DNA of 64,000 bases from SSF14 sp037045585 (GCA_037045585.1 JBAOIR010000043.1:124001-188000); one strand, 5' to 3'. Shown: positions 1 to 8,430, numbered from the stretch's first letter. Translations and numbers: made by a program. The notes: generated from the letters alone by a model not told the origin.

Positions 1-215
1 TGGATGTCGCGCCCGCTGGCGGTGAGCTGGTTGCGGGCGTCGACGAACGCGTGGATCGCGGACGAGTCGAGGAACGACACATCGCGCAGGTCGGCGACGA
101 CCACATCGGCGTCCGACGAGAGCAGCTCGCTCCGCAGCTCGTCCTGGCGCGCGATGTCGTAGTCGCCCGTGAGGTGGACGATGTCGGATGCGTTGGAGGG
201 ATCGTCGTTGGCCAT
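1..215 (-). CDS. STAS-domain protein (anti-sigma factor antagonist type), partial
   Basis: Only the N-terminal 71 residues are in the window; the rest lies beyond the left edge. Reading from the ATG at 215, the segment DLRDVSFLDSSAI (about residues 44-56) is the classic STAS signature, with the serine of DSSA at the site that is phosphorylated in SpoIIAA-like anti-anti-sigma factors. Such proteins bind anti-sigma factor kinases in the cytoplasm. No kinase or sigma factor gene is visible nearby, so the partner is unknown. The gene lies about 340 bp from tRNA-Gly on the same strand. Confidence 0.8.
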   Translation of the reverse strand, partial: MANDDPSNASDIVHLTGDYDIARQDELRSELLSSDADVVVADLRDVSFLDSSAIHAFVDARNQLTASGRDI

Positions 216-526
216 GTGGGCGCTGCCTTCGGTGCCGGCCGGGAGCGGACGTGTCACCGACGATACGTCACCGAGTGCGATGTCACGTCCCCCGTTCGTG
301 GTACCCGATCGGGGCAGTGTCGTGAAGGTGGGCGCCCGTCGTCGAGGGCCGAGGTGTTTGGACCGGGCTGATGACGGGCAGGAGTCGTCGAGGTCGTCAA
401 CGCCCCCACGTTGGCGCCCCTCTTGGAAACCCGCAGTTTCTCGAAGACGCCCTCGACACCCCCCGGGATGGAGAGGGCGTTCTTCGTGTGTGCCCACGAA
501 GGTGATGTCGGCTCCCGGAACGACGA
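216..526. other. Intergenic stretch between STAS gene and tRNA-Gly
   Basis: I see no convincing gene here. It contains an imperfect dyad (roughly 443-454 pairing with 473-485, GAAGACGCCCTC against GAGGGCGTTCTTC) that could be a second transcription-stop hairpin behind the tRNA. The promoter of the STAS gene should also lie here, but I cannot identify it. Confidence 0.35.
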
Positions 527-548
527 AACCCCCGCCGTGGCGGGGGTT
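527..548 (-). terminator. Hairpin terminator after tRNA-Gly
   Basis: AACCCCCGC and GCGGGGGTT form a perfect 9-bp stem with a 4-base loop, 9 bases past the 3' end of the tRNA. On the minus strand the stem is followed by a weak T-rich stretch (TTTCGTCGTT). Position and strength fit a tRNA terminator. Confidence 0.55.
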
Positions 549-556
549 GTGTGCGG

Positions 557-627
557 AGCGGGTGAGGAGAATCGAACTCCCGTATGCAGCTTGGGAAGCT
601 GCCGTTCTACCATTGAACTACACCCGC
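557..627 (-). tRNA. tRNA-Gly (anticodon CCC)
   Basis: A 71-nt cloverleaf reads on the minus strand. The acceptor stem is GCGGGTG paired with CACCCGC, followed by discriminator T. The T arm contains GTTCGATTC. The anticodon stem GCAGC/GCTGC encloses the loop TTCCCAA, giving anticodon CCC, which decodes GGG glycine codons. The 3' CCA is not encoded, as is usual in actinobacteria. The short D-arm TTCAATGGTAGAA is typical of tRNA-Gly. Confidence 0.96.
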
Positions 628-789
628 GTGGCCCTGGATTCGGGGCACTCGGAGCCGGCGCCCGACCTGCCGTGAAGGGTGGTCATGAGGTTTCGGCCCG
701 CCGCATCGTAGCAGCGACGCGCTCGGTCCCGACGGGGTTGGACCGCGCACGGTGTGAGGGGTCGGTGACAGCGCGGGCGAACGGACGTG

Positions 790-818
790 TTGACAAATAC
801 CGCCTCCGTGTACATGAT
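790..818 (+). promoter_or_regulatory. Candidate promoter of alkB, possibly leaderless
   Basis: A perfect -35 hexamer TTGACA (790-795) is followed after 17 bp by CATGAT (813-818). Transcription would then start about 7 bases later, at or next to the alkB ATG at 825. I see no clear Shine-Dalgarno sequence before that ATG, which fits a leaderless message. The -10 is weak, so this is a prediction. Confidence 0.4.
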
Positions 819-824
819 GACGAC

Positions 825-2015
825 ATGACAACGTCGAATGTCGAACAGCTGTCCCGTGTCGAGGTGGGTCGATCCGAGTCGTGGACCGACGCCAAGCGGC
901 ACCTGTACTGGCTCGGCCTCGTCGTCCCGGTGCTGCCCCTGCTGGCAGCCGGCCTGGTGGCGGCGACGGGTGCCGGGTGGGGTTGGTGGCTGGGCCCGGT
1001 CGTGCTCTACGTGCTGATGCCGATCCTCGACGTCACCCTCGGACGTGATCACGAGAACCCACCCGAGGAGCTCGTCCCGCAGCTCAACGACGACCACTTC
1101 TACCGGTGGTGCACCTACGCCTACCTCCCGTTGCAGTTCCTGTCCCTCGTCGTGGCCTGCGGCTACTGGGCCTGGGGCGATCTCTCGACGATCGACGCGT
1201 TGGGGCTCGCGGCCACGGTGGGCAGCGTCGGCGGAGTGGCGATCAACACGGCGCACGAACTCGGCCACAAGCACCCGAAGGTCGAGCAGTGGTTGGCGAA
1301 GGTGTCCCTCGCCCAGACGGGGTACGGCCACTTCTTCGTCGAGCACAACCGCGGTCACCACGTGCACGTGTCCACGCCGGAGGATCCGGCCAGCTCCCGT
1401 CTCGGTCAGAGCCTGTACTCCTTCCTGCCCCGGACGGTGTTCGGCAGTGTCCGTTCTGCTGTCCGCATCGAGCGCGACCGTCGCCGCCGAGCTGGCGACC
1501 GGTTCTTCTCGATCCACAACGACATCCTCAACGTGTGGGCGATGAGCGTGGTCCTGTTCGGTGGGTTGGTCGCGGTCTTCGGGGTCTCGGTCCTCCCGTG
1601 GCTCGTGCTCCAGGCGTGCATCGGCTTCCTGATGCTCGAAGTCGTCAACTACGTCGAGCACTACGGCCTGTTGCGGGAACGCAAGGAGAACGGTCGCTAC
1701 GAGCGCTGCCGGCCGGAGCACTCGTGGAACGCGAACAACGTCGCCTCGAACCTCGCGCTCTACCAGCTGCAGCGGCACAGTGACCATCACGCCAACCCGA
1801 CGCGTCGCTATCAGTCGCTTCGTCACTTCGACGACGTGCCCCAGCTCCCCACCGGCTACGCGGGGATGATGGTGCTCGCGCTCGTTCCCCCGCTGTGGCG
1901 TCGTGTGATGGACCCCCGCGTCCTCGCCTTCTACGGTGGCGACGTGCAGCGCGCCAACCTCCAGCCCCGTCGTCGTGAGCGACTCATCGCTCGCTACGGG
2001 TCCGCCCGGTCGTGA
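825..2015 (+). CDS. alkB: Alkane 1-monooxygenase (AlkB family)
   Basis: A 396-residue membrane di-iron hydroxylase that oxidises the terminal carbon of alkanes (or similar alkyl chains) to an alcohol, taking electrons from rubredoxin. The AlkB histidine boxes are all present: HELGHK, EHNRGHH and LQRHSDHHA, plus the AlkB-specific NYVEHYGL. Hydrophobic segments lie near residues 25-70 and 90-140 and again around 240-275. Length matches family members without a fused rubredoxin; no rubredoxin or rubredoxin reductase gene is in this window, so electrons must come from elsewhere. I chose the ATG at 825 because the family-like N-terminus starts there; the same frame is open further upstream but runs through the tRNA region. 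Its stop overlaps the tetR start by 4 bases. Confidence 0.93.
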   Translation: MTTSNVEQLSRVEVGRSESWTDAKRHLYWLGLVVPVLPLLAAGLVAATGAGWGWWLGPVVLYVLMPILDVTLGRDHENPPEELVPQLNDDHFYRWCTYAYLPLQFLSLVVACGYWAWGDLSTIDALGLAATVGSVGGVAINTAHELGHKHPKVEQWLAKVSLAQTGYGHFFVEHNRGHHVHVSTPEDPASSRLGQSLYSFLPRTVFGSVRSAVRIERDRRRRAGDRFFSIHNDILNVWAMSVVLFGGLVAVFGVSVLPWLVLQACIGFLMLEVVNYVEHYGLLRERKENGRYERCRPEHSWNANNVASNLALYQLQRHSDHHANPTRRYQSLRHFDDVPQLPTGYAGMMVLALVPPLWRRVMDPRVLAFYGGDVQRANLQPRRRERLIARYGSARS

Positions 2016-2608
2016 CGTTTGCCGCGGCGTCCAAGGCGCTGCTTCGCTTGACGGTCCTCGAGGCGGCGAACCGTCTGGCCGCCGACCGGCCGTGGAGTGC
2101 GGTCACGATGGCGCAGATCGCCAAGGAGGCCGGGGTCAGTCGCCAGACGCTGTACAACGAGTTCGGCACGCGCGACGAGCTGGCAGCGGCGTACGTGCTG
2201 TGGGCGTCGGAGCAGTTCCTCGACGAGGTCGACCGCGAGGTCGCGGCGCACGAAGGTGACCTCCGCGGGGCGCTCGCTGCGGCCTTCCAGCTGTTCCTCG
2301 AACTCGCCGTCGAGCACCCACTGGTGCGGGCGCTCGGCGCGACCACAGGCGCCGAGGGCCTCCACGCGTTGGTGGCCACGTCGGCGGGTGCGCCGGTGGT
2401 GTTGGCCGCGACCGACCGGTTGGTGGCGATCACCGCATCGGCCTTCCCGTACGTCGAGCCCCTCGAGTCCAGGCGCGCCTGCGAGGTGATCGTGCGCCTC
2501 GCGATCAGCTATCTCACGGTGCCGACCGCCGGCGCGGTCGACGCTGCGAGCACCGTCGATCAGGTGGTGGGTCCGTTCCTCGATTCGCTCGCGAGGTCGG
2601 CCAGGTAG
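2012..2608 (+). CDS. TetR-family transcriptional regulator
   Basis: A 198-residue one-component repressor. The N-terminal helix-turn-helix is clear (VTMAQIAKEAGVSRQTLYNEFGTRDEL, about residues 30-55); the C-terminal domain would bind a small hydrophobic ligand. It starts with GTG inside a GTGA overlap with the alkB stop, so it is probably translated together with alkB and likely controls it, as TetR genes next to alkB often do. The control is inferred from position; I did not find a convincing operator palindrome upstream of alkB. The 3' end overlaps the convergent membrane protein gene by 49 bases. Confidence 0.9.
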   Translation: MTFAAASKALLRLTVLEAANRLAADRPWSAVTMAQIAKEAGVSRQTLYNEFGTRDELAAAYVLWASEQFLDEVDREVAAHEGDLRGALAAAFQLFLELAVEHPLVRALGATTGAEGLHALVATSAGAPVVLAATDRLVAITASAFPYVEPLESRRACEVIVRLAISYLTVPTAGAVDAASTVDQVVGPFLDSLARSAR

Positions 2609-3735
2609 ACCTGGCGCATCGCGAACAGCTGGCGAACGTTGTCCTCGGCGAACTCGTCGAGGCCTTCCCGGAGCTGAGGGTCGGTGGTCGACTGCACCCC
2701 GAAGTAGAAGCCGGAGAACGTGGCGAGGAAGCCGGTGACCCGGATGAGTTCCTCGCTCAGCATGAGTTGTCGGCCCGACACGGTGACCGTCCACAGCGGG
2801 TGCGCCGGGTGCAACACCCACGCCTCGATGACCTCGCCCCCGATGCCGAGGAAGCCGAAGACCAGGAAGAACAGTCCGATCACCGTGGCGATGACGATCG
2901 CGAGCAACACCTGGTTGACGACGATCACCATCAGCAGGTTGATGCGCTGCCGGCGCGTCAGTGTTGTGTCGCAGTCGGGCACGATCGACGGGACCCTGGC
3001 CGCGAGCGCCGCCGCCGGGGTGCCGGCCACGAGCTCTCGGAGCTCGGCGGGGTCGTCGAGGCAGACGTCTGCGTCGATGTCGCGGCGGGCACGGTTCGCT
3101 GCGAAGGCGGCGCCCGATACGAGGAACAGCAGCAGCGTCAGACCGTAGGGAAGTCCGCGGAGGCGAGCGAACACCTGCCAGACCTCGGCCGTCATGAAGA
3201 AGAACGTGACCACGAGCAGGAGCAATGGCAGCGCCCGAGCGGTCGCCTTGCCGGCGACCCGGAGCGAGTCGACGGACCGTTTGAGGGTCCAGGTGAGCAG
3301 GGGGATCAGGGCGTAGCTGGTGACGACGTACGCACCGCCGAGCAGCACCAGCTGGCCTGCGGCGGCGGCGATCGCTGTTGTCCACTGGCCGAGGATCAGA
3401 TGGCCGAGCGAGGGCCCCACCACGTACACCCCCAGCTCGACGCGACCGATGCGCGTCGGCACGCTGAACGGCGGTTGCCGGCGGAACAGGTTGACCAGCA
3501 CCCACGCCACCAGGATGCACACGATGGTGGCGGCGAACTCGATGCCCGCATCGCGCCAGGTGTCAGCGCCGAGCGGGAGCGACGCGAGCAGGTAGGTGGG
3601 CACGAGGAACCGCAGCGCCCTGGTCCAAACGCGGGTGGACGAGTGGTACTCGGCGATGAAGTGCGGGATGCCCCGGTCGATGAACCAGCGCTCGAGTTCG
3701 GTGAGGCCGGCGTCACTCACGTCACGGGTCGCCAT
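2560..3735 (-). CDS. Multi-pass membrane protein of unknown function
   Basis: 391 residues with hydrophobic segments around 40-60, 68-85, 100-115, 125-150, 170-190, 200-215, 270-310 and 345-370. The N-terminus is soluble and carries ELERWFIDRGIPHFIAEYHSST, and the region between membrane segments holds acidic stretches such as DIDADVCLDDPAEL. I recognise no transporter or enzyme motif. It is convergent with tetR (49-bp overlap) and divergent from dcd with only 32 bp between the starts, so promoters must be compact. The ATG at 3735 is the natural start. Confidence 0.75.
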   Translation of the reverse strand: MATRDVSDAGLTELERWFIDRGIPHFIAEYHSSTRVWTRALRFLVPTYLLASLPLGADTWRDAGIEFAATIVCILVAWVLVNLFRRQPPFSVPTRIGRVELGVYVVGPSLGHLILGQWTTAIAAAAGQLVLLGGAYVVTSYALIPLLTWTLKRSVDSLRVAGKATARALPLLLLVVTFFFMTAEVWQVFARLRGLPYGLTLLLFLVSGAAFAANRARRDIDADVCLDDPAELRELVAGTPAAALAARVPSIVPDCDTTLTRRQRINLLMVIVVNQVLLAIVIATVIGLFFLVFGFLGIGGEVIEAWVLHPAHPLWTVTVSGRQLMLSEELIRVTGFLATFSGFYFGVQSTTDPQLREGLDEFAEDNVRQLFAMRQVYLADLASESRNGPTT

Positions 3736-3767
3736 GGCTCGTTCCTACCAGATACGGTTCGCCCCCG

Positions 3768-4337
3768 ATGATCCTGTCCGACCGCACCATCCGCGAAGCG
3801 ATCGACTCCGGCCGCATCGTCATCGATCCGTTCGACCCGGCGAAGGTGCAGCCGTCGTCGGTCGACCTCACGCTCGACCACCGGTTCCTCGTGTTCCGCA
3901 ACCACACCCGCGGCGTGATCGACGTGAAGGAGGACCTGAGCGACCTCACCGAGCTGATCGAGATCACCGAGCCCGGTGCGGCGTTCCTCTTGCACCCCGG
4001 TGAGTTCGTGCTCGGGTCGACGGCCGAGCGCATCGGGCTCCCCGACGATCTCGTCGGTCGTATCGAGGGCAAGAGCTCGCTCGGTCGGCTCGGCCTCCTG
4101 ATCCACACGACGGCGGGATTCGTCGATGCCGGGTTCGACGGTGGCATCACCCTCGAGCTGTCGAACGTCGCGTCGTTGCCCATCACGCTCTACCCGGGCA
4201 TGAAGATCGGCCAGATCTCGTTCCTCCAGATGACGACCCCGGCCGACGTGCCCTACGGGTCGGGTGCCCTGGGCTCGAAGTACAGCGGGCAGGTCGGCCC
4301 GACGGCGAGCCAGTACTGGAAGAACTTCGAGCAGTAG
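3768..4337 (+). CDS. dcd: dCTP deaminase
   Basis: A 189-residue cytoplasmic trimeric enzyme that converts dCTP to dUTP (or, in the bifunctional form, directly to dUMP) for thymidylate synthesis. Visible family motifs are VQPSSVDLTLDHRF near the N-terminus, RIEGKSSLGRLGL (nucleotide/phosphate binding) and HTTAGFVDAGFDGGITLELSN, where the Glu of TLELSN is the catalytic acid. The C-terminal YSGQVGPTAS tail closes over the site. Motif details resemble the mycobacterial bifunctional dCTP deaminase/dUTPase, but the extra activity cannot be decided from sequence alone. Confidence 0.95.
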   Translation: MILSDRTIREAIDSGRIVIDPFDPAKVQPSSVDLTLDHRFLVFRNHTRGVIDVKEDLSDLTELIEITEPGAAFLLHPGEFVLGSTAERIGLPDDLVGRIEGKSSLGRLGLLIHTTAGFVDAGFDGGITLELSNVASLPITLYPGMKIGQISFLQMTTPADVPYGSGALGSKYSGQVGPTASQYWKNFEQ

Positions 4338-4378
4338 GTCCGGCGGTTTCGGCGGGGTCGGTCCGTACCCTGGGTCCG

Positions 4379-4717
4379 ATGTCGCTCCGAACCTACGTGC
4401 GGGTGTCGTCGGTTGTCGTCGTTGCGACGGCCATCGCCGTGCTTGCGGGTCCCGCTGTCGCCGACGCGATGCGCCCGACGTCGGGCGATGTCACCGTCGA
4501 GTTCGATTCGTGCGGCAGACCCTCGGTGGGCGCGTTCGACGGCAATCCATGGGTCAGCAACGACGAGGGCGATCGGGCGTTGCGGATGGAGCGCGCTCGT
4601 GGACATCTCGACACCAGTGGTGACGAGGGCGTCCTGACGGTCAGCGCACCGGCTGGCGGCTCCGTTCGGTTCGCAGTGACCCGAAACGGCTTCCGCAACG
4701 CCAACGCTTGTATCTGA
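4379..4717 (+). CDS. Small secreted protein of unknown function
   Basis: 112 residues. The N-terminus is a Sec signal peptide (Arg at 4 and 8, hydrophobic VVVVATAIAVLAG, cleavage likely after AVADA near residue 30). The mature part is about 80 residues with two cysteines (CGRPS and the penultimate residue of the chain), which could form one disulfide. I recognise no domain. It lies 41 bp after dcd and is convergent with the receiver-domain gene. Confidence 0.6.
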   Translation: MSLRTYVRVSSVVVVATAIAVLAGPAVADAMRPTSGDVTVEFDSCGRPSVGAFDGNPWVSNDEGDRALRMERARGHLDTSGDEGVLTVSAPAGGSVRFAVTRNGFRNANACI

Positions 4718-4742
4718 GCCCGAGCCCGTGGCCGGGCGGCGA

Positions 4743-5273
4743 TCAGTTGAAGTGAGCGGCGCCGATCGTCGGTTCGCTCGGCTCGTTCGGAACCGTGGTC
4801 TGCTCGCGGATCACGTCGATCATCTGGCGGCGGTAGATCGGGCGGTCGGCGTCGGGCCGTTCGATCGTCGCGGCAACGGCACTGAGCAGGTCCTCGGCTC
4901 GGTACGGCCGCAGGATGATCTCGTCGGCACCCGACTGCCACGAGAACATCTGCTGGCGGGCGCTGTCGAGGATGAGCACCACACGCTGGTTGTTCACCCG
5001 CGCCTCGGGGGTGTGCCGCACCGCGTCGAGCAGCTTGAGGCATGACCCGTTGCCGGACGTGGAGAACGAGGCGATCACCGCGGAGATCGGCGCCGGTTCG
5101 TTCATCATGGTGATCAACGCGACCTGGTGGTCGCTGACCTCGGCTACCTCGTAGCCGACGCGCCGGAACAGTTTGCCGAGCAGGCGGGCGGCATCGGGGT
5201 TGTCGTCGACGACGAGGATCCGCGGAGGACCCTTGGGGGCGGCGGTATCAGTCTTGGGTTGCCGTTTCAGCAA
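4743..5273 (-). CDS. Degenerate response-regulator receiver protein
   Basis: 176 residues. About residues 17-140 follow the CheY fold: RILVVDDNPDAARLL supplies the first acidic pair, and GADEIILRPYRAEDLL matches the beta5/alpha5 end. The phosphoacceptor position is not an Asp: the strand that should read VLLD reads VIASFS, so a serine stands there, and the usual invariant Lys before the cis-Pro is Arg (LRPY). It is therefore probably a phosphorylation-independent pseudo-receiver. There is no output domain. Its start overlaps the end of the Fe-S reductase gene by 26 bases, so the two are co-transcribed. Confidence 0.8.
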   Translation of the reverse strand: MLKRQPKTDTAAPKGPPRILVVDDNPDAARLLGKLFRRVGYEVAEVSDHQVALITMMNEPAPISAVIASFSTSGNGSCLKLLDAVRHTPEARVNNQRVVLILDSARQQMFSWQSGADEIILRPYRAEDLLSAVAATIERPDADRPIYRRQMIDVIREQTTVPNEPSEPTIGAAHFN

Positions 5274-7500
5274 GGGGAGCGCTCACAGACGTCGGGTTGT
5301 CCAGCGCATCGAGGAGATGCATGGCGATGTCCGCCACCTTTATCTGATCGTCCTCTACGCCCTCACCTTTAACTCCGTCGTCGATCATGATGTAACAGAA
5401 CGGGCAGGCGGTGGCGATGCGGGAGGCGCCGGTGCCGAGGAGTTCCTGGCTGCGCTCGACGTTGATGTTCTTGCCGGTGTTCTCCTCCATGAACATGCGG
5501 GCGCCGCCGGCGCCACAGCACATGCCCTTGGTGCCGTTGCGACCGGCCTCGACGATCTCGATGCCCTTGAGGCTGCCCAGCACCTTGCGGGGGGCGGTGT
5601 AGACGTCGTTGTGGCGGCCGAGGTAGCAGCTGTCGTGGTAGACGATGCGCTCTTCGAGCTTGGCGTCGGTCATGTCGAGCTTGCCGGTGTCGATGAGCCA
5701 CTCGAGGAACTGGGAGTGGTGCACGACCTCGTAGTTGCCGCCCAGTTGGGGGTACTCGTTGGCGAGCGTGTTGAAGCAGTGGGGGCACTGCGTGATGATC
5801 TTCTTGACGCCCATCGAGTCGAGGGTCTCGATGTTCTGCATCGCCAGCATCTGGAAGATGTACTCGTTGCCGGAGCGGCGGGCGGGGTCACCGGTGCAGT
5901 TCTCGGCGGGGCCGAGGACGGAGAAGTCGATGTCGGCGCGCTGCAGGAGCTGCGTCATCGCCTGGGTGACCTTCTTGTTCTTGTCGTCGAACGACCCTGC
6001 GCAGCCGACCCAGTAGAGGTACTCGCTCTCGAGGGGCTCGCCGCCGGCGAGGACGGTGATGCCCTCGAGGTTCTTGGCCCAGTCGGCGCGCTCGGTCTGG
6101 CTCATGCCCCACGGGTTGTTGCTGTTCTCCATGTTGCGGAAGGCGCCGCCGAGCTCGGTGGGGAAGTCGGACTCCATGAGCGTCAGGTAGCGACGCATGT
6201 CGAGGATCTTGTCGAGGATCTCGATGTTGACGGGGCAGATCTCGTCGCACGCCTTGCACGACGTGCACGCCCACACCTCTTCGGTCGAGATGCGCTCGAA
6301 GAGGCTGTTGGCGCCGATGGTGATGTCGGCGACGGTGCCGATCGGCGGGGTGACGACGGGGTCGCCGGTGGCGGCCATGACCTCGCCGGTCTTGAGCACG
6401 ATCTCGCGGGGATCGAGCGGCTTGCCGGTCGCGTGGGCCGGGCACACCGACGTGCAGCGACCGCACATCGTGCACGAGTCGGTGTCGAGGAGCTGCTTCC
6501 AGGTGAAGTCCTCGATGACCGAGGCGCCGAAGCTCTCGAGCTCGGTCTCGGTCAGGTTCGGCATCGCCTTCATGGCGCCCTTGGGGCGGTCTCGCTCGCT
6601 CAGGTACATGTTGATCGGCGATGTGAAGATGTGGCGCAGCATCGTCGACGGCAGGATCACGATGAACACGATGAAGCTGGCGATGTGGAGCACCCACGCG
6701 GTGCGCTGGGCGCCGACGAGGTAGCCGGCGTCTTCGAAGATCTTGGCGAGCGGGTAGCCGATGAAGGACCACTTCTCGAAGTCGGGCATGCCCTGGATGG
6801 CGATGCGGAAGGCCTCGGTGGCGAACCCGGTCAGGCCGATCGAGAGCATGACGCCCAGGATGAGCGCGTGTTCGGGCTTGGACTTGATGCGGATGCGGTA
6901 CGGGCGCTGCACGTAGCGGCGCACGATGGCCCAGCCGACCCCGATGACAAAGGCCAGGCCGGCAGCGTCGGCGACGAAGGAGAAGGCCTTGTAGGTGTCG
7001 CCGTGGAGGAACTTGAGGTCGACCGGCGCCTGAAGGTTGATCTCACCGATGGTCGTGACGGCGAGGAGGATGAGGAAGCTGAAGTACATCAGCGAGTGCA
7101 TGATGCCGGCGGCGGGGTCGCGCAGCAGCGTCTGCATGTAGAGGCCAGCACGGACGCGCATGGCGCGCTTCTGCACGTTCTTCTTGGTGGTCTTGCGGGC
7201 CTCGGGGCCGCCGCGGGACCAGTTGCGCATGCGGTTCGAGAACGTGATCGCGCCGTACACGATGCTGATGATCGTGACGACGTAGAACGCCGCACTCACC
7301 ATGTGGGGAATGTTGAAGAAGTACTCACGGGTGACCGTGTGGTCCTGCAGGTACTCGACCTGCCATTCCTCGGCCCACAACTTCTCGGCGGCGAAGCTGA
7401 GCGCCGTCACCCCGGCGAAGCCGAAGCCGATGATCAGCGGGATGTGGCGGGGCCGGAAGCGCTTCTCGGCTGCGGTGTCGATCGTCTCAGACGCAGTCAT
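5248..7500 (-). CDS. Membrane-bound Fe-S/heterodisulfide-reductase-like oxidoreductase
   Basis: About 750 residues. The first 300 hold five or six membrane helices like the NarI/cytochrome b-type domain. Two 4Fe-4S ferredoxin motifs follow: CTMCGRCTSVCP (about 340-351) and CTSCKACDEICP (about 408-419). The C-terminal half carries the cysteine-rich CCG-type elements of HdrD-like proteins (ENCTGD near 535, CPHCFN near 571, HDSCYLGRHN, MCCGAGGARM near 660). This is the actinobacterial family often called FadF or Fe-S-binding reductase, thought to pass electrons between acyl-CoA or lactate-type oxidation and the membrane quinone pool. I chose the ATG at 7500; a TTG three codons earlier is less likely. 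Confidence 0.88.
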   Translation of the reverse strand: MTASETIDTAAEKRFRPRHIPLIIGFGFAGVTALSFAAEKLWAEEWQVEYLQDHTVTREYFFNIPHMVSAAFYVVTIISIVYGAITFSNRMRNWSRGGPEARKTTKKNVQKRAMRVRAGLYMQTLLRDPAAGIMHSLMYFSFLILLAVTTIGEINLQAPVDLKFLHGDTYKAFSFVADAAGLAFVIGVGWAIVRRYVQRPYRIRIKSKPEHALILGVMLSIGLTGFATEAFRIAIQGMPDFEKWSFIGYPLAKIFEDAGYLVGAQRTAWVLHIASFIVFIVILPSTMLRHIFTSPINMYLSERDRPKGAMKAMPNLTETELESFGASVIEDFTWKQLLDTDSCTMCGRCTSVCPAHATGKPLDPREIVLKTGEVMAATGDPVVTPPIGTVADITIGANSLFERISTEEVWACTSCKACDEICPVNIEILDKILDMRRYLTLMESDFPTELGGAFRNMENSNNPWGMSQTERADWAKNLEGITVLAGGEPLESEYLYWVGCAGSFDDKNKKVTQAMTQLLQRADIDFSVLGPAENCTGDPARRSGNEYIFQMLAMQNIETLDSMGVKKIITQCPHCFNTLANEYPQLGGNYEVVHHSQFLEWLIDTGKLDMTDAKLEERIVYHDSCYLGRHNDVYTAPRKVLGSLKGIEIVEAGRNGTKGMCCGAGGARMFMEENTGKNINVERSQELLGTGASRIATACPFCYIMIDDGVKGEGVEDDQIKVADIAMHLLDALDNPTSVSAPLAETATQD

Positions 7501-7569
7501 GTGGGCCAAGGTACTCGGTGCTGCTCGTGGCGACGTAACCCAGAAGACGCCTGTGGCGTCGCTGCACGT

Positions 7570-7995
7570 TCACCCGGCGGGGACGCTCTCGAGGTCTCGG
7601 ATGATGCTCGCCATCGTCGCCATGACGCGGCGAGCGATGCCGGGTTGTTCGTCGAGCAGGCCCATGAACGCCGGTCGGTGGATCACGAGCAGCGTCACGT
7701 CGGTGACGGCGTCGACGTTGGCCGTGCGCGTGCCCCCGTCGAGGAGTGCGAGTTCGCCGAAGTGCTGGCCCGGACCGAGGTCGGCGATCGGTGATTCTCC
7801 GAGGAGGACCGACGCAGTCCCGTCGACGATCACGAATGCTTCGCGCCCGGGTTCACCCTGGGTGACGATGCGGTGGCCCGCCGGCACTGCGACCTCGTCG
7901 GTGAGTCGGGCGATCTGCTCGAGTTCCCTGGTGGTGCAGGCGCTGAACAGTCGGAGGGAACGGAGCGCGTCGAGGTGTCGGTCGTGTCGTGCCAC
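7570..7995 (-). CDS. Cyclic-nucleotide-binding domain protein
   Basis: 141 residues consisting almost entirely of one cNMP-binding beta-roll. The phosphate-binding cassette FGELALLDGGTRTANVDA (about 89-106) keeps the Glu and Arg that contact the ribose and phosphate, so binding of cAMP or cGMP is plausible. There is no DNA-binding helix-turn-helix, unlike CRP, and no channel or kinase part, so it may act as a partner or targeting subunit. It starts with GTG. It sits 69 bp upstream of the Fe-S reductase on the same strand. A class III cyclase fragment is encoded 2 kb away. Confidence 0.85.
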   Translation of the reverse strand: MARHDRHLDALRSLRLFSACTTRELEQIARLTDEVAVPAGHRIVTQGEPGREAFVIVDGTASVLLGESPIADLGPGQHFGELALLDGGTRTANVDAVTDVTLLVIHRPAFMGLLDEQPGIARRVMATMASIIRDLESVPAG

Positions 7996-8274
7996 ACCCG
8001 AACACTAATCCATGACGCAACTGTCATCTCCTGAAGAGATAGTGAGCATCTCTTTCGTTGACATCGGGGCCGGTCGGGTGCACCATCATCACAAGAGTGT
8101 CGTCGCACCCAGATCGGGAACTGGCCACCGGGGTCAGGCGTCGACCTCGCAGAACCGTCACGCTCAACCGCCACCAACGCGGACCTTCGGATGACGATCT
8201 GTGTGGCCTCTCTCAGGCCCCGGAATCTCACCGGGTTCGCCCGCAAGCCGGGCGGCTGACCGTGGCGGTTCCGC
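7996..8274. other. Intergenic region upstream of the cNMP-binding gene
   Basis: About 280 bp with no gene I can support. It must hold the cNMP gene promoter (minus strand). A TTGACA at 8058-8063 on the plus strand has no good -10 partner. A short dyad, AGAGAT...ATCTCT, lies near 8034-8053. The tandem repeat begins directly after this stretch. Confidence 0.4.
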
Positions 8275-8430
8275 GTTTCGGGCTCGGGGCTGCTTCGTTA
8301 GGTACGGTCGCTGCGCTCCCTACTCACACTCCGCACCCGCTCGCCGTTTCGGGCTCGGGGCTGCTTCGTTAGGTACGGTCGCTGCGCTCCCTACTCACAC
8401 TCCGCACCCGCTCGCCGTTTCGGGCTCGGG
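8275..8430. repeat. 71-bp tandem repeat (2.2 copies)
   Basis: Two complete 71-bp units (8275-8345 and 8346-8416) are identical, followed by 14 bases of a third (8417-8430). The third copy stops exactly where the stop codon of the minus-strand membrane glycosyltransferase begins (8431). Each unit contains a core starting TAGGTACGGTCGCTGCGC that reappears in diverged form near 15191. Confidence 0.95.

Noticed and set aside
705..710. -10 (TACGAT, minus strand) for tRNA-Gly
   Set aside because: The hexamer is good, but no acceptable -35 at 16-18 bp, so I did not call a promoter.
4718..4742. Terminator between the small secreted protein and the receiver gene
   Set aside because: GC-rich dyad is short and imperfect and lacks a T-tract.
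5173..7794. Long open frame on the plus strand opposite the Fe-S reductase
   Set aside because: It is antisense to a gene with clear Fe-S motifs; the translation is low-complexity (VLGLV, DVAVV) as expected for a GC-rich complement.
8058..8194. Small gene or promoter after TTGACA in the 8.0-8.2 kb gap
   Set aside because: No -10 at proper spacing and no ORF with convincing composition or RBS.
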